From the NCBI GenBank assembly GCA_030584105.1, contig CP129491.1, positions 2,046,001 to 2,110,000 of the forward strand: a stretch of DNA of 64,000 bases, given 5' to 3'. The translations under genes were made by a program, and so were the position numbers. The notes under the pieces were generated by a model, which saw only the letters and a list, made by a program, of their open reading frames with translations, ran no database searches and was not told the DNA's origin. Of the stretch, positions 53,815 through 63,131 are shown in pieces. Source of the DNA: UTCHB3 sp002050155. Its GTDB lineage: Bacteria > Bacteroidota > Ignavibacteria > Ignavibacteriales > Ignavibacteriaceae. Numbering within the stretch: position 1 is the first letter of the stretch; every line of letters starts with the position of its first letter.

Positions 53815-55269
53815 TTACAAATCGAATAAGTTGCCGGCATTCAGCAGATTTTTAGAGTCAAGATATCTTTTTACTCTTTTCATCTCTTCAACTCCTTGCG
53901 GTCCGTACATTAGTTTCAGATACTCTTTTTTCAGTTTACCGATACCGTGTTCAGCGGAAACGGTTCCCTCCAACTCAACCGCTCTTTTACAAAGTTCGAA
54001 ATAGATTGCTTTCCCTTTTGCATATTCATCATCATCTTTTGGAAGCATATTCAGGTGGAGGTGGCAATCGCCGAAGTGACCGTATGCAACATAATTAAGT
54101 CCGGCTTCCTCAACGAGCGAAACAGCCCACCGGTAATAATCATCAAAATGCTGTGGCGGAACTGCGGTATCGGTTCCTAATTTTCTCAACCCGTGTTTAG
54201 CAATATATTCATTCACCCTGGCAGAAATTGCGTGGCGGAATTTTTTAATTTCTTCAATACCCGCCTCGTCAGCCGGGTACCAAACCTCCTCCAACTCTGC
54301 GCCGCCCTCGGTAATTCTGTCGCTCCATCTCAGCAGGTCTGCGTCAAAATTATCGTAATTGGTTTCAACTTCAAACCAAACCGCTGCCGCATTCCCCTCC
54401 GGTGTATTAGGAAAATCGTTCTTCAAAAAATTCAGTGCATTTTCGTCAAAGAACTCAATTGCGCGCACCCCCTCATCTTTTGGTGTATTACGCAACAGTG
54501 CGGCAAACCCCAACGCTTCGGAAAGCCTCCGGAAGAAAACAACGCATGAAATCAATTTTTCAGGAAGTGGCAACACTTCCAATTTCACCCTGCTGATAAT
54601 ACCCAAAGTACCCTCGGAGCCGGTGAAAAGATCCACGAGATCACTCCCCGGTCGGCAGAAATAGCCGGCTGCGTTTTTTGTTCCCGGAGTTTTCAGGCGG
54701 GGTGCCCTCAAGTTGAAGGTCTTGCCTTGCACTCTGAAAGTGAAAAAGCCGTTCCGTTCCGTGCACTCTCCCCGTTTCAATTTAAAAAAATCACCGTTTG
54801 AAAGGGTAATGAAAAGCGTTTTCACATAATTCCGTGCGGCGCCGTATCTAAAAGAGCGTGCACCCGAAGAATTGTTAGAAACAACTCCACCCACCGTGCA
54901 AAAGGTTTCAGTTGGGTCCGATGGGAAGAAAAAGCCCTTTTCCCGCAAAAATTTTTGCAAATCGTAGAGCAAAACACCCGGTTCACACGAGACAGTGCGG
55001 GCTTCCGAATCAAATTCTATAATATGCGACATCTTCTCAGTCGAAATTACCACCCCGCCTTCGGGAACACATCCCCCTGTCAGCCCCGTTCGTGCGCCCG
55101 AGATTGTGAACTTAGTCCCCTCTTCGTATAATTCTTTCACGATACGGGCAAGCTCCCTGTAATCTGCCGGGAAATAAACAGCATTACCATACCCTCGGTA
55201 ATTTGAGGCGTCGTGAAGAAAATCTTCAAAATACTCAGTTTTTGGGGTTAATTCCTGAAGGATACTCAC
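53815..55269 (-). CDS. FAD-linked oxidase, GlcD / D-lactate dehydrogenase-like
   Basis: 484 residues with the vanillyl-alcohol-oxidase FAD fold: the FAD-binding loop 'SGARTGLTGG' (57-66), 'GGVVSNNSSGARSFRYGA' (about 127-144), 'GSEGTLGIISRV' near 218, and the C-terminal 'EHGIGKLKKEYLKLMYG'. It oxidises a 2-hydroxyacid such as D-lactate or glycolate, delivering electrons to an acceptor. No cysteine-rich iron-sulfur subunit (GlcF) is adjacent, so the partner is elsewhere. The start is GTG at 55269; the purine-rich minus-strand repeat just upstream may replace a normal Shine-Dalgarno site. Confidence 0.92.
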   Translation of the reverse strand: MSILQELTPKTEYFEDFLHDASNYRGYGNAVYFPADYRELARIVKELYEEGTKFTISGARTGLTGGCVPEGGVVISTEKMSHIIEFDSEARTVSCEPGVLLYDLQKFLREKGFFFPSDPTETFCTVGGVVSNNSSGARSFRYGAARNYVKTLFITLSNGDFFKLKRGECTERNGFFTFRVQGKTFNLRAPRLKTPGTKNAAGYFCRPGSDLVDLFTGSEGTLGIISRVKLEVLPLPEKLISCVVFFRRLSEALGFAALLRNTPKDEGVRAIEFFDENALNFLKNDFPNTPEGNAAAVWFEVETNYDNFDADLLRWSDRITEGGAELEEVWYPADEAGIEEIKKFRHAISARVNEYIAKHGLRKLGTDTAVPPQHFDDYYRWAVSLVEEAGLNYVAYGHFGDCHLHLNMLPKDDDEYAKGKAIYFELCKRAVELEGTVSAEHGIGKLKKEYLKLMYGPQGVEEMKRVKRYLDSKNLLNAGNLFDL

Positions 55270-55274
55270 CGGTT

Positions 55275-55346
55275 GCTCTTTTTTCTCTTTTTTCTCTTTT
55301 TTCTCTTTTTTCTCTTTTTTCTCTTTTTGCTCTTTTTGCTCTTTTA
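55275..55346 (-). repeat. 9-bp tandem repeat (8 units) directly upstream of the oxidase start codon
   Basis: Eight consecutive 9-bp units (T/G)CTCTTTTT fill 55275-55346, ending six bases before the GTG start on the minus strand. On the minus strand they read AAAAAGAG(A/C), a purine-rich tract that could act in ribosome binding. Copy number could vary by slippage, shifting the spacing between promoter and start codon; a 9-bp unit cannot change the reading frame. Confidence 0.95.
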
Positions 55347-55524
55347 TGCGATATTCCGGTTAAATTTGCATCAAATTTTAAGACCGAACTTGGCGCAATT
55401 TTTCTCACATTTGGTACAAATTTAGAAACATTGTAACAAAGAACCAAAGTTACTATTATTTTCCTGATTTATTTCCTTTCTTTTTTATAAATTAGTAATT
55501 GTTTCCCAATTAATTTTAAGAAGT

Positions 55525-56613
55525 GTGGTAAAAACTCTTTTTTTAATAATTATCCTCATCTCCCCGATTTTCAGCCAATCTTTCAGATTTATAAGACCGG
55601 TGAGAGATAATATCCCGACTAACGGATCGTATCTTTACGGTGAACCAAGTATATCCAACCCGAACAACGCACACCGCGGTTTGGATATTCACGCCCGATA
55701 CGATACGGTTTTTGCCGTTGCCGATGGTATTATTACCAATGTTGCTTACAACCCTGACGATACTATCGGCGGATATGAACCCGGTGGTGGCGGTAACTAC
55801 ATTACGCACCGCGCTTCCTGGGATGGGAAAAATATTTATATGCTTTATATGCACCTGCAACGACCGTTAGTCTCGACGGGGCAACAAGTAACGCAGGGGC
55901 AGCCAATCGCTATTTCAGGAAATACCGGCAACTCGACCGGACCCCACCTGCACTTCGAAATGAGAATGAATACAGCTGTTTCGGCAACTCCCGGCTCAAG
56001 AAGAAATGGTGAACTCTGGGCAGGAATGACCGGAATGGGCGCCATCTGCGGTAGAGTGCCGAACGCACCAAACAGCACACGAGTTGATATTTCCCCCGAC
56101 CCAAAGCCGCGCCCCCCCTACACTAACTATAGTTATTCTCTCACCTATAATTTTGCCGACCCCTACATAGGAAGTGATGACATTTACAACGAAAATTATG
56201 CCATCGGCGATGTAAAGCCGGGCACTTATACAATTACAGCACTTGGCGGAACATACCGAAGGGTGGTTACAGTAGTTGCCGGTCAGGTCGTTAATGCTGA
56301 CCCACCAACCGGCATAACTGCAGAAGAACCCGTTATACCTTCGGCGTTTTCCGTAAAACAAAATTTCCCCAACCCTTTCAGCCCTGATGAAGGAGGCACA
56401 ACTGTGATGCTTTCTCTGCCGAGCCAAACTTATGTCTCAGCTAAGGTGTTCGATGTAACAGGAAGAGAGGTAAGCACTATAGCCGAAAGGAACTACGAGG
56501 CAGGAAGCCATTCGTTCTCTTTCGAAGGAAGTTCATTACCGCAAGGGGTATATTTCTTAAGAGTTGTTGCCGGTGAGCACACGAAAACTATTAAAATGCT
56601 GTTAACTTATTAA
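55525..56613 (+). CDS. Secreted M23 peptidase with T9SS sorting domain
   Basis: 362 residues from GTG 55525 (AAGAAG just upstream). Signal peptide to about residue 18 (IFS-Q). LytM/M23 zinc site: H50-x-x-x-D54 in 'HRGLDIHARYD', H110 in 'YMLYMHL', and H141/H143 in 'GPHLHFEMR'; all metal and catalytic residues are present. A short Pro-rich linker and a small domain follow. The last ~80 residues are a T9SS tail ('NFPNPFSPDEGGTTVML' to 'TIKMLLTY'). It probably cleaves peptide cross-links of peptidoglycan or glycine-rich proteins outside the cell. Carrying M23 on a surface-anchoring tail suggests attack on foreign cell walls (inference). Confidence 0.92.
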   Translation: MVKTLFLIIILISPIFSQSFRFIRPVRDNIPTNGSYLYGEPSISNPNNAHRGLDIHARYDTVFAVADGIITNVAYNPDDTIGGYEPGGGGNYITHRASWDGKNIYMLYMHLQRPLVSTGQQVTQGQPIAISGNTGNSTGPHLHFEMRMNTAVSATPGSRRNGELWAGMTGMGAICGRVPNAPNSTRVDISPDPKPRPPYTNYSYSLTYNFADPYIGSDDIYNENYAIGDVKPGTYTITALGGTYRRVVTVVAGQVVNADPPTGITAEEPVIPSAFSVKQNFPNPFSPDEGGTTVMLSLPSQTYVSAKVFDVTGREVSTIAERNYEAGSHSFSFEGSSLPQGVYFLRVVAGEHTKTIKMLLTY

Positions 56614-56620
56614 CAGCTTT
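56598..56620 (+). terminator. Hairpin overlapping the M23 peptidase stop codon
   Basis: An 8-bp stem (GCTGTTAA 56598-56605 / TTAACAGC 56610-56617) with a 4-base loop overlaps the final codons and TAA and is followed by TTTTG. It is AT-rich and of moderate strength. Confidence 0.5.
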
Positions 56621-56721
56621 TGTAGCTTTTCTTGCTCTTGCGATTCTTTTTCGCAGATTTTAAGTTTTATTGATTTTTCTTTTTATTCATTTCTTTCATA
56701 TCATTTAATTTAGGACATCTT

Positions 56722-59211
56722 ATGATGAGAATTTTCCTTTTCACTGTTTTGCTCTTTTCTTTTACTTTTGGGCAAAACATGTTTCTCAACCCATGGCAAG
56801 ACGCATCCAAAAATGCAGTTCCTGCCCGATTGGAGAAGATGATCACTGTCGATAATTACAGACTCCTTCAGCTTGACAGAGCTTCTCTCGCCGCATTTCT
56901 TAAAACTGCTCCGCCGGAAGATATCTACAATATGGGGAGAACCCCCGTGCTTGAACTTCCGATGCCGGACGGCAACTCGGCGAAATTCGAAATTTATAAT
57001 TCACCAATAATGGCGCCCGAACTCGCTGCAAAATATCCTGAAATCAACACTTATCTCGGTAGAGCTATCACACCGGGATATTTTTCAGTGCGTCTCGATT
57101 TAACCCCGCAGGGCTTCCACGCTCAGGTTTTTAGTGCCGAAGGAACGATTTTTATTGATCCGTACTCCAGAACTGTTTCCGATTTCTACATCTCTTACTA
57201 TAAAAGGGATTTCACTCCGTCAGCTCTCAAACTTGCTTTAGCCGGCTGCGAAACCGAAGGTTCTGAATACTCACAAACTGACGGGAACAATGTAAACCGT
57301 GCACAGGGGACAAAAAGAACTTATCGTTTGGCGCTTGCTGCTACCGGTGAATATACTGCATTTCACGGCGGAACTGTTGCAGGTGCACTTGCTGCAATGA
57401 CCACAACAATGAACCGCGTAAATGGGGTTTACGAGAGAGATTTCAGCATCAGAATGATTATGGTGAATAACACTAATCTGTTGATTTACACTAACGGCGG
57501 AACCGACCCTTACACCAACAACAACGGCTCCACGATGCTTCAGCAGAATGTTAACAACTGCAACAGTGTTATCGGCGCTGCTAACTACGATATAGGGCAT
57601 GTCTTCAGCACCGGTGGTGGCGGTGTTGCCTACTTAGCCTGTGTTTGTACAGGCAGCAAAGCCGGCGGTGTAACAGGAAGCCCTCAGCCTGTTGGTGATG
57701 CTTTTGACATCGACTATGTAGCCCACGAAATGGGGCACCAGTTTGGCGCTAACCACACACAGAATAATAACTGCAACAGAAACGCTTCAACCGCTTTTGA
57801 GCCGGGAAGTGCTTCCACTATTATGGGTTACGCAGGTATTTGCCCACCGGACCTCCAACAGCACTCCGATGATTTCTTCCATATTGGAAGTATGGTGGAA
57901 ATTTATAATTTCATCAATGGAAACGGAAACTCGTGCGCTGTTTCATCCTCGAACAACAACGAGAAACCGGTTGCAACTATACCTGCAGGCGGCTGGACTA
58001 TTCCGAAGAGTACTCCCTTTAAATTAACGGGTTCGGCTACCGACGCGGATAACAATACCCTTACATATTGCTGGGAAGAGTATGACATCGGTCCTTCTGC
58101 TCCGCCAAACAACCCTTCGGGCAATTCGCCAATTTTCAGAAGCTGGAACCCTGAAACCACGCCTACCCGCTGGTTCCCGAAACGCTCAAGCGTTTATAAC
58201 AACACATCGGTTATTGGTGAGTTTTTACCGACTTATGCCCGTAACCTGAAATTCAGACTGACCGTGCGCGACAATAACCCCGGCGGCGGTAATTTTGACT
58301 GGAAAGAACTCACCTTCGCTGTAAGCGGAACGGCGGGTCCTTTCAAAGTTACATACCCTAACACCAATGTTTCTATTGCCGGCGGAACGCCCGTTACCGT
58401 AACCTGGGATGTTTCCGGAACAGACGCTGCACCGATTTCCGCTTCTGCCGTGAACATTAAAATTACAACGGATCAGGGGAACACTTTCTTACCCGTTGCT
58501 GATAATGTTCCGAACAACGGTTCGGCTACTGTTACCTTCCCGGACATTCAAACTTCAACCGCTCGTTTGTATATCGAAGCCGCAAACAACATTTTCTACG
58601 ATGTTTCCGATGTTAACTTCACAATTATGCAGGGTGTGCCCGTTGAGTTTTCTGCTTTCGAAGCTAACACCGTTAACGGCGATGTAAAACTGCAGTGGTC
58701 AACCGCTACTGAAACAAACAACAAAGGTTTCAGCATCGAAAGAAAATTCGGGAACGAAAACTTTGCTGAAATCGGCTATGTTGACGGCAAAGGTACAACT
58801 ACCGAAACCAACAACTATTTTTTCAACGACAGACCCACAACCATCGGCAGCTATACATACCGCCTGAAACAGATCGATCTTAACGGTTCTTTCAGCTATT
58901 CTAATGTTGTGGAAGTGGAAATTACAAATCCTGTTGAGTTTTCGCTGCAACAGAACTATCCTAACCCGTTCAACCCGTCAACTTCGATTGCTTTCAGCTT
59001 GCCGGAAGCTGCAAATGTTAAGATTACGATTTATGATGTGTCGGGTAGTAAAGTTGCTGACTTAGTAAACGGCAACTTCGCAGCCGGATGGCAAAATGTG
59101 AACTTTGACGCAACAAAACTGAACAGCGGTGTTTACCTCTACTCAATTTCTGCGGTTGGTGTATCGGGTAAAACCTTTGCTGCAACCAAGAAAATGCTTC
59201 TGCTTAAATAA
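56722..59211 (+). CDS. Secreted reprolysin-like zinc metalloprotease with T9SS sorting domain
   Basis: 829 residues. Signal peptide (1 to about 17) and a propeptide-like region (to about 195). A metzincin catalytic domain of the reprolysin type follows (about 197-400), with the complete zinc motif H335-E-M-G-H339-Q-F-G-A-N-H345 and the Met-turn 'STIMGYAG'. Ig-like/fibronectin-like segments follow (about 415-740). The C-terminal ~85 residues form a T9SS type-A tail ('QNYPNPFNPSTSIAFSL' to 'KKMLLLK'). It is an extracellular protease for proteinaceous substrates. All catalytic residues are intact. The gene is monocistronic and ends at a strong bidirectional terminator. Confidence 0.95.
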   Translation: MMRIFLFTVLLFSFTFGQNMFLNPWQDASKNAVPARLEKMITVDNYRLLQLDRASLAAFLKTAPPEDIYNMGRTPVLELPMPDGNSAKFEIYNSPIMAPELAAKYPEINTYLGRAITPGYFSVRLDLTPQGFHAQVFSAEGTIFIDPYSRTVSDFYISYYKRDFTPSALKLALAGCETEGSEYSQTDGNNVNRAQGTKRTYRLALAATGEYTAFHGGTVAGALAAMTTTMNRVNGVYERDFSIRMIMVNNTNLLIYTNGGTDPYTNNNGSTMLQQNVNNCNSVIGAANYDIGHVFSTGGGGVAYLACVCTGSKAGGVTGSPQPVGDAFDIDYVAHEMGHQFGANHTQNNNCNRNASTAFEPGSASTIMGYAGICPPDLQQHSDDFFHIGSMVEIYNFINGNGNSCAVSSSNNNEKPVATIPAGGWTIPKSTPFKLTGSATDADNNTLTYCWEEYDIGPSAPPNNPSGNSPIFRSWNPETTPTRWFPKRSSVYNNTSVIGEFLPTYARNLKFRLTVRDNNPGGGNFDWKELTFAVSGTAGPFKVTYPNTNVSIAGGTPVTVTWDVSGTDAAPISASAVNIKITTDQGNTFLPVADNVPNNGSATVTFPDIQTSTARLYIEAANNIFYDVSDVNFTIMQGVPVEFSAFEANTVNGDVKLQWSTATETNNKGFSIERKFGNENFAEIGYVDGKGTTTETNNYFFNDRPTTIGSYTYRLKQIDLNGSFSYSNVVEVEITNPVEFSLQQNYPNPFNPSTSIAFSLPEAANVKITIYDVSGSKVADLVNGNFAAGWQNVNFDATKLNSGVYLYSISAVGVSGKTFAATKKMLLLK

Positions 59212-59246
59212 TCATCTGCTGACAGAAGCAAAATAAAATTTCACAA

Positions 59247-59279
59247 AACACGGAGGGCTGCCCCTCCGTGTTTTTTTTG
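59247..59279 (+). terminator. Strong intrinsic terminator after the metalloprotease gene
   Basis: A perfect 11-bp GC-rich stem (AACACGGAGGG 59247-59257 / CCCTCCGTGTT 59262-59272) with a 4-base loop CTGC is followed by a run of T residues to 59278. On the minus strand it is followed by TTTTG, so it may also stop transcription from the convergent 183-residue gene. Confidence 0.95.
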
Positions 59280-59292
59280 TATAATTTTAATA

Positions 59293-59844
59293 TTATTGCA
59301 TTTTTCTAAAATCTTTAATTGCCTCTTCTATTGCAACCTCAGTAATCTCGCACGCTATTAAGCCTTTGCAGTCAACATCGGGGGGTGCGCCATAGTCTCC
59401 CTTCTTAAAATTATCCGCGATAATTACATAATTCTCTTCAATAGCGTCAATAAAAGAGCTTTTCAGTCCTTTCTCCAGAATTACGATACAAACCGGCAGC
59501 ATTTCGTTCGCTGAGCCGTGAACTGTAGCTACGCCCGTAGCCTGTTCTGAAGTGTTGCCTGCTATAATCTTATTTTCGCGAGCCGAGTGCTTGTTCCGCT
59601 CTATTTTACTTACGGCATTTTTCACGAGAATCGTCTCGAAAACAGCAAGTTTAAGGTCACTTTTGGATTTTTCGAAAGGCAGGTGCCTTGCCCAGAGTTC
59701 GGATCTGTTCACATCTTTCTCGAGGATAAGATAGTAATCAGTAGTGTCTATTTTAGTCAGGGAGACAATAATAGACTCCTGGGCGGTCAATAATGCAGGT
59801 GCCAAGATTAAAATTATAAATAGTATTATATTGAATCTTTTCAT
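59293..59844 (-). CDS. Exported hypothetical protein
   Basis: 183 residues with a signal peptide (cleavage near residue 22, LTA-Q). No domain is recognised. Two cysteines near the C-terminus ('DVDCKGLIACEITEVA') and one in 'MLPVCIVILEKG' could form a disulfide. The rest is a mixture of charged and hydrophobic strands and helices, consistent with a small periplasmic or outer-membrane-associated protein. It converges on the metalloprotease gene. Confidence 0.6.
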   Translation of the reverse strand: MKRFNIILFIILILAPALLTAQESIIVSLTKIDTTDYYLILEKDVNRSELWARHLPFEKSKSDLKLAVFETILVKNAVSKIERNKHSARENKIIAGNTSEQATGVATVHGSANEMLPVCIVILEKGLKSSFIDAIEENYVIIADNFKKGDYGAPPDVDCKGLIACEITEVAIEEAIKDFRKMQ

Positions 59845-60212
59845 GACTAACCTCTCATTTCCGGCAATTTATTTTGCCGTCTAATGCAAATTTAATCATT
59901 TTTTAACTTAATGTCAATATAACCCCGAAATGCTGATGAAAAGGTTTGTGGTTAATAATTTGGCGGAGGGTTTGCCCCAAAAATTTAGCGGTTTGGTTAC
60001 CCCAAAATTTAGCGGTTTGGTTACCCCAAAATTTGGTGGATTGTTTGGTCGAACTTTGAACTCTATTTCTCCTATGTCTTCCGGCGGAAATTTGAGCTTG
60101 GTTTCAGGAAAGTTACACAGTTGCACGCTTTGAACTGTGGTTCTTTCATATCTCGGGGGAAATAACAGCATTGAAGAAAATTGAAGAAAGGAGACACTTC
60201 CCTCAACTCATC
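59845..60212. other. Intergenic region with a 24-bp tandem repeat
   Basis: 368 bp between the 183-residue gene start and the DMT permease stop. It contains three tandem 24/25-bp units at 59975-60048, each of the form CCCCAAAATTTAGCGGTTTG + GTTA; the third has diverged. Several frames on both strands stay open across it, including one of 85 codons on the minus strand (59914-60171) that would repeat 'TKPLNFGV', but no family is recognised. Confidence 0.7.
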
Positions 60213-61118
60213 TCATGGTTCCGGGGGAATAACGCTGACACGGTTGATGAAATAAACCCCCGAAATTATCAGCAAAACTCCCACAATGTGCATAATGCTG
60301 AGGGCTTCACCGTCTATAAAGCCCCAACGCACCGCAACAATCGGTATAAGGTAGGTAACCGTTGAGGCAAAAACGGGTGAGGTAACCAAAATTAACCGGT
60401 AAAAAAGAATTAACGACATCGCCGTGCCCACAACGCCAAGTATTGTAATATAACCGAAAGCGCCCCAGGCACCCGGTTTTGTTGTCATTGTGTTTATAAA
60501 TCCGGAAGAAATCAAAATAAGAGTTGCAACGGGAAGAATAGTCATAAACGCAAGGGAAGTGAGCGCAACAGAATTCATATCCGCAAATCGTTTACTGAGG
60601 AAATTTGAACCTACACCGTAGAGAACAGTAGCCAAAACCACGAAAAAAGCGAAAAAGTTGACCTCGCCCAGATCCCCGCCGCTGAATAGAATCAACAACC
60701 CCGAGCCTACGATCCCAAGCAACAAGCCGCCAATCTGGCTGATAGTGAATTTAACGCTGTAGAATAATACCCCAATCAAAAAAGTGAAAATGGGGGTCAT
60801 ACTGTCCAAAATCCCTGCCAGCGAACTTGAAATTTTCGTTTGTGCTATTGCAAACAGAATTGCCGGACCCAGATTAGTAAGTGCCGCAAAAAAGAGGAAG
60901 GCTTTCCAGTTCTTTTTCAGATGCAGTGCATAATTTTTGAAAGCAAGCGGCAGAAGCACAACGGCGGAAATAACAACGCGCAACGAGCCTACCTCCATAG
61001 AAGAAAACACCTCAAGACCCTTTTTCATCAATATAAAAGAAGTACCCCAAATTACAGCCAGTGCAAAAAGTGTCAGCCAGGAAAAAAAGCTGCTGCGTGT
61101 GTCTATTTTACTATTCAT
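60213..61118 (-). CDS. EamA/DMT-family permease
   Basis: 301 residues with ten predicted membrane helices in two repeats. The first half has 'LFALAVIWGTSFILMKKGLE', and the second half 'LATVLYGVGSNFLSKRFAD' and 'TYLIPIVAVRWGFIDGEAL', matching the paired EamA domains. It is distinct from the other DMT permease in this window. The substrate is unknown. It is transcribed away from the amylase gene, with a 93-bp divergent region between them. Confidence 0.92.
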   Translation of the reverse strand: MNSKIDTRSSFFSWLTLFALAVIWGTSFILMKKGLEVFSSMEVGSLRVVISAVVLLPLAFKNYALHLKKNWKAFLFFAALTNLGPAILFAIAQTKISSSLAGILDSMTPIFTFLIGVLFYSVKFTISQIGGLLLGIVGSGLLILFSGGDLGEVNFFAFFVVLATVLYGVGSNFLSKRFADMNSVALTSLAFMTILPVATLILISSGFINTMTTKPGAWGAFGYITILGVVGTAMSLILFYRLILVTSPVFASTVTYLIPIVAVRWGFIDGEALSIMHIVGVLLIISGVYFINRVSVIPPEP

Positions 61119-61211
61119 ACCGGAATTTTTTTCAAAAGAACAACAAAAATAACCATTTCGCCTTTTATTTCATTAAAAAAATTATTATCTATGAGTTGAT
61201 TTTTCAAAAAA

Positions 61212-63131
61212 ATGTTCAAATTGTTTATGCGCCGGTTTTTTAAGTTATTTACCACCCTTTTCGTTCTCTTTCTTCTTCAGGGAAGTGTTGCTTTCCCACA
61301 ACTGCCGGGCAACTGGTGGAACGACGCTGTCTTCTACGAAGTCTTCGTCAGAAGCTTCTATGATTCCAACGGCGACGGAATCGGGGATATCAGAGGGCTG
61401 ATAAATAAGTTGGATTATCTGAACGACGGTGACTCCACCACCACTTCTGACCTCGGGATAACCGGAATTTGGCTGATGCCGATCAACCCATCGCCAAGCT
61501 ACCACGGCTATGATGTAACCGACTACAGAGGGATCAACCAGAAATACGGCACAATGAACGATTTTAAAGAGTTGGTTGCAAAAGCACACCAACGGGGTAT
61601 TAAAATTATAATCGACTTTGTGATGAACCACTCTTCTTCTCAACATCCGTGGTTTGCGTCGTCAGTGAACCCAAACTCTCCATACAGAAATTACTACACC
61701 TGGATGAACTCCAACCCCGGCTACACAGGCTCGTGGGGGCAGACTGTCTGGCACAGATACAACAGCTACTATTACCTCGGGCAGTTCTCAAGCGGTATGC
61801 CCGACCTGAACTATACCTATGAACCGGTTAAAAATGAAATGTTTGCCAATGTTCAGTACTGGCTCGATTCAGTGGGGATTGACGGTTTCCGGTTGGACGC
61901 TGTTAAACATCTGTTTGAAGATGGCCGAATTATGGAACACGCACCCGCTACTTTCACCTTTCTGCAGGAGTTCCGCACATTCTACAAAGGAGTTAACCCA
62001 AATGCGGTAACTGTGGGTGAGGTGTGGTCGCCTACTTCGCAGGTTGTGCCTTACTGCAACGGTGATAAACTCGACCTTTGTTTTGAATTTGATCTCGCCG
62101 GTGCGATAATCAGCGCTGTTAAGAACTCTGCACCGGCGGGTTTGGCTAATAAAATGGCTTCCGTTGTTTCGCAGTATCAGGCGCTGCAATACGCTACATT
62201 TCTTACAAACCACGACCAGGACCGCGTTTACGGGCTGCTGAACCAAAACGAAAAATGGATGAAACTTGCAGCTTCAGTTTATCTCACACTCCCCGGAGTG
62301 CCCTTTCTTTATTACGGCGAAGAAATTGGAATGAACGGCTTTGGCGACGACAGAAACAAGCGCCGCCCGATGGCTTGGACCCCGGGCACGAACGGTGGTT
62401 TCACAACCGGTACGCCGTGGTATGGGTTAGGAACGCCCTACGCAAACAACAATGTGCAGGTGATGTCGGCTGATCCCGGCTCACTTTTAAGCAGATACCG
62501 CAGGCTGATTCACTTGCGCAACAGCGAGCTTGCCCTTAGGCGTGGCGGCTACAGGGCGGGATCTTCCTCAAATTCATCTGTTTATGCTTTTGGCAGGGAT
62601 TTGCGCAACGAAGCAATTTTTGTGATTCACAATTTCAGCGATTTCCCCGCGGCAAATTTCACCGTTTCGATGAACCAATCGAATCTTGCTATGGGAACCT
62701 ATTACTTAGTTAACGCAGAAACGGGCGCCTCGCTTGGTGAAGTGTCGGTTAACTACCAGGGTGGCTTCACTGATCTGCAGCTTGCAACGGAACTCGGCGG
62801 CAAAGAAAGCCTGATACTTAAAATCCAAAACACTCCGGCGGGTGTATCGGATGAAAATACCATACCGGGTACATTTACCCTTTACCCGAACTACCCGAAT
62901 CCGTTCAACCCGGCTACTACGGTTTCATTCTCGCTGCCTTCCCGCGCACAGGTTGAGGTTGCAGTGTATAATCTGCACGGCGAGTGTGTTCAGGTGCTGC
63001 ACAGCGGGGTAACCGAACCCGGTTATTATGCAATGCAGTTTTCAGCGGAAAACCTTCCCTCGGGGGTTTATTTCATCCGCGCAATCAGTGGTTCGGTGCA
63101 ACAGACAGTTAAAGCAATTTTGCTGAAATAA
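61212..63131 (+). CDS. Secreted alpha-amylase-family glycoside hydrolase (GH13) with T9SS sorting domain
   Basis: 639 residues. Signal peptide (1 to about 30). (beta/alpha)8 catalytic barrel with all GH13 regions: D135 in 'DFVMNHS' (region I), nucleophile D229 in 'GFRLDAVKH' (II), acid/base E270 in 'VGEVW' (III), and D335 in 'TNHDQDR' (IV). A beta-sandwich domain C follows (about 470-545). The last ~85 residues are a T9SS tail ('PNYPNPFNPATTVSFSL' to 'VKAILLK'). It cleaves alpha-glucans outside the cell. ATG 61212 is used; an in-frame ATG at 61227 is also possible. The 3' end has a short echo 58 bp downstream. Confidence 0.96.
   Translation: MFKLFMRRFFKLFTTLFVLFLLQGSVAFPQLPGNWWNDAVFYEVFVRSFYDSNGDGIGDIRGLINKLDYLNDGDSTTTSDLGITGIWLMPINPSPSYHGYDVTDYRGINQKYGTMNDFKELVAKAHQRGIKIIIDFVMNHSSSQHPWFASSVNPNSPYRNYYTWMNSNPGYTGSWGQTVWHRYNSYYYLGQFSSGMPDLNYTYEPVKNEMFANVQYWLDSVGIDGFRLDAVKHLFEDGRIMEHAPATFTFLQEFRTFYKGVNPNAVTVGEVWSPTSQVVPYCNGDKLDLCFEFDLAGAIISAVKNSAPAGLANKMASVVSQYQALQYATFLTNHDQDRVYGLLNQNEKWMKLAASVYLTLPGVPFLYYGEEIGMNGFGDDRNKRRPMAWTPGTNGGFTTGTPWYGLGTPYANNNVQVMSADPGSLLSRYRRLIHLRNSELALRRGGYRAGSSSNSSVYAFGRDLRNEAIFVIHNFSDFPAANFTVSMNQSNLAMGTYYLVNAETGASLGEVSVNYQGGFTDLQLATELGGKESLILKIQNTPAGVSDENTIPGTFTLYPNYPNPFNPATTVSFSLPSRAQVEVAVYNLHGECVQVLHSGVTEPGYYAMQFSAENLPSGVYFIRAISGSVQQTVKAILLK

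Noticed and set aside
55235..55447. Minus-strand frame encoding repeated KRE/KRA triplets
   Set aside because: It is the translation of the 9-bp repeat and runs in a different frame into the oxidase gene; most likely not a protein.
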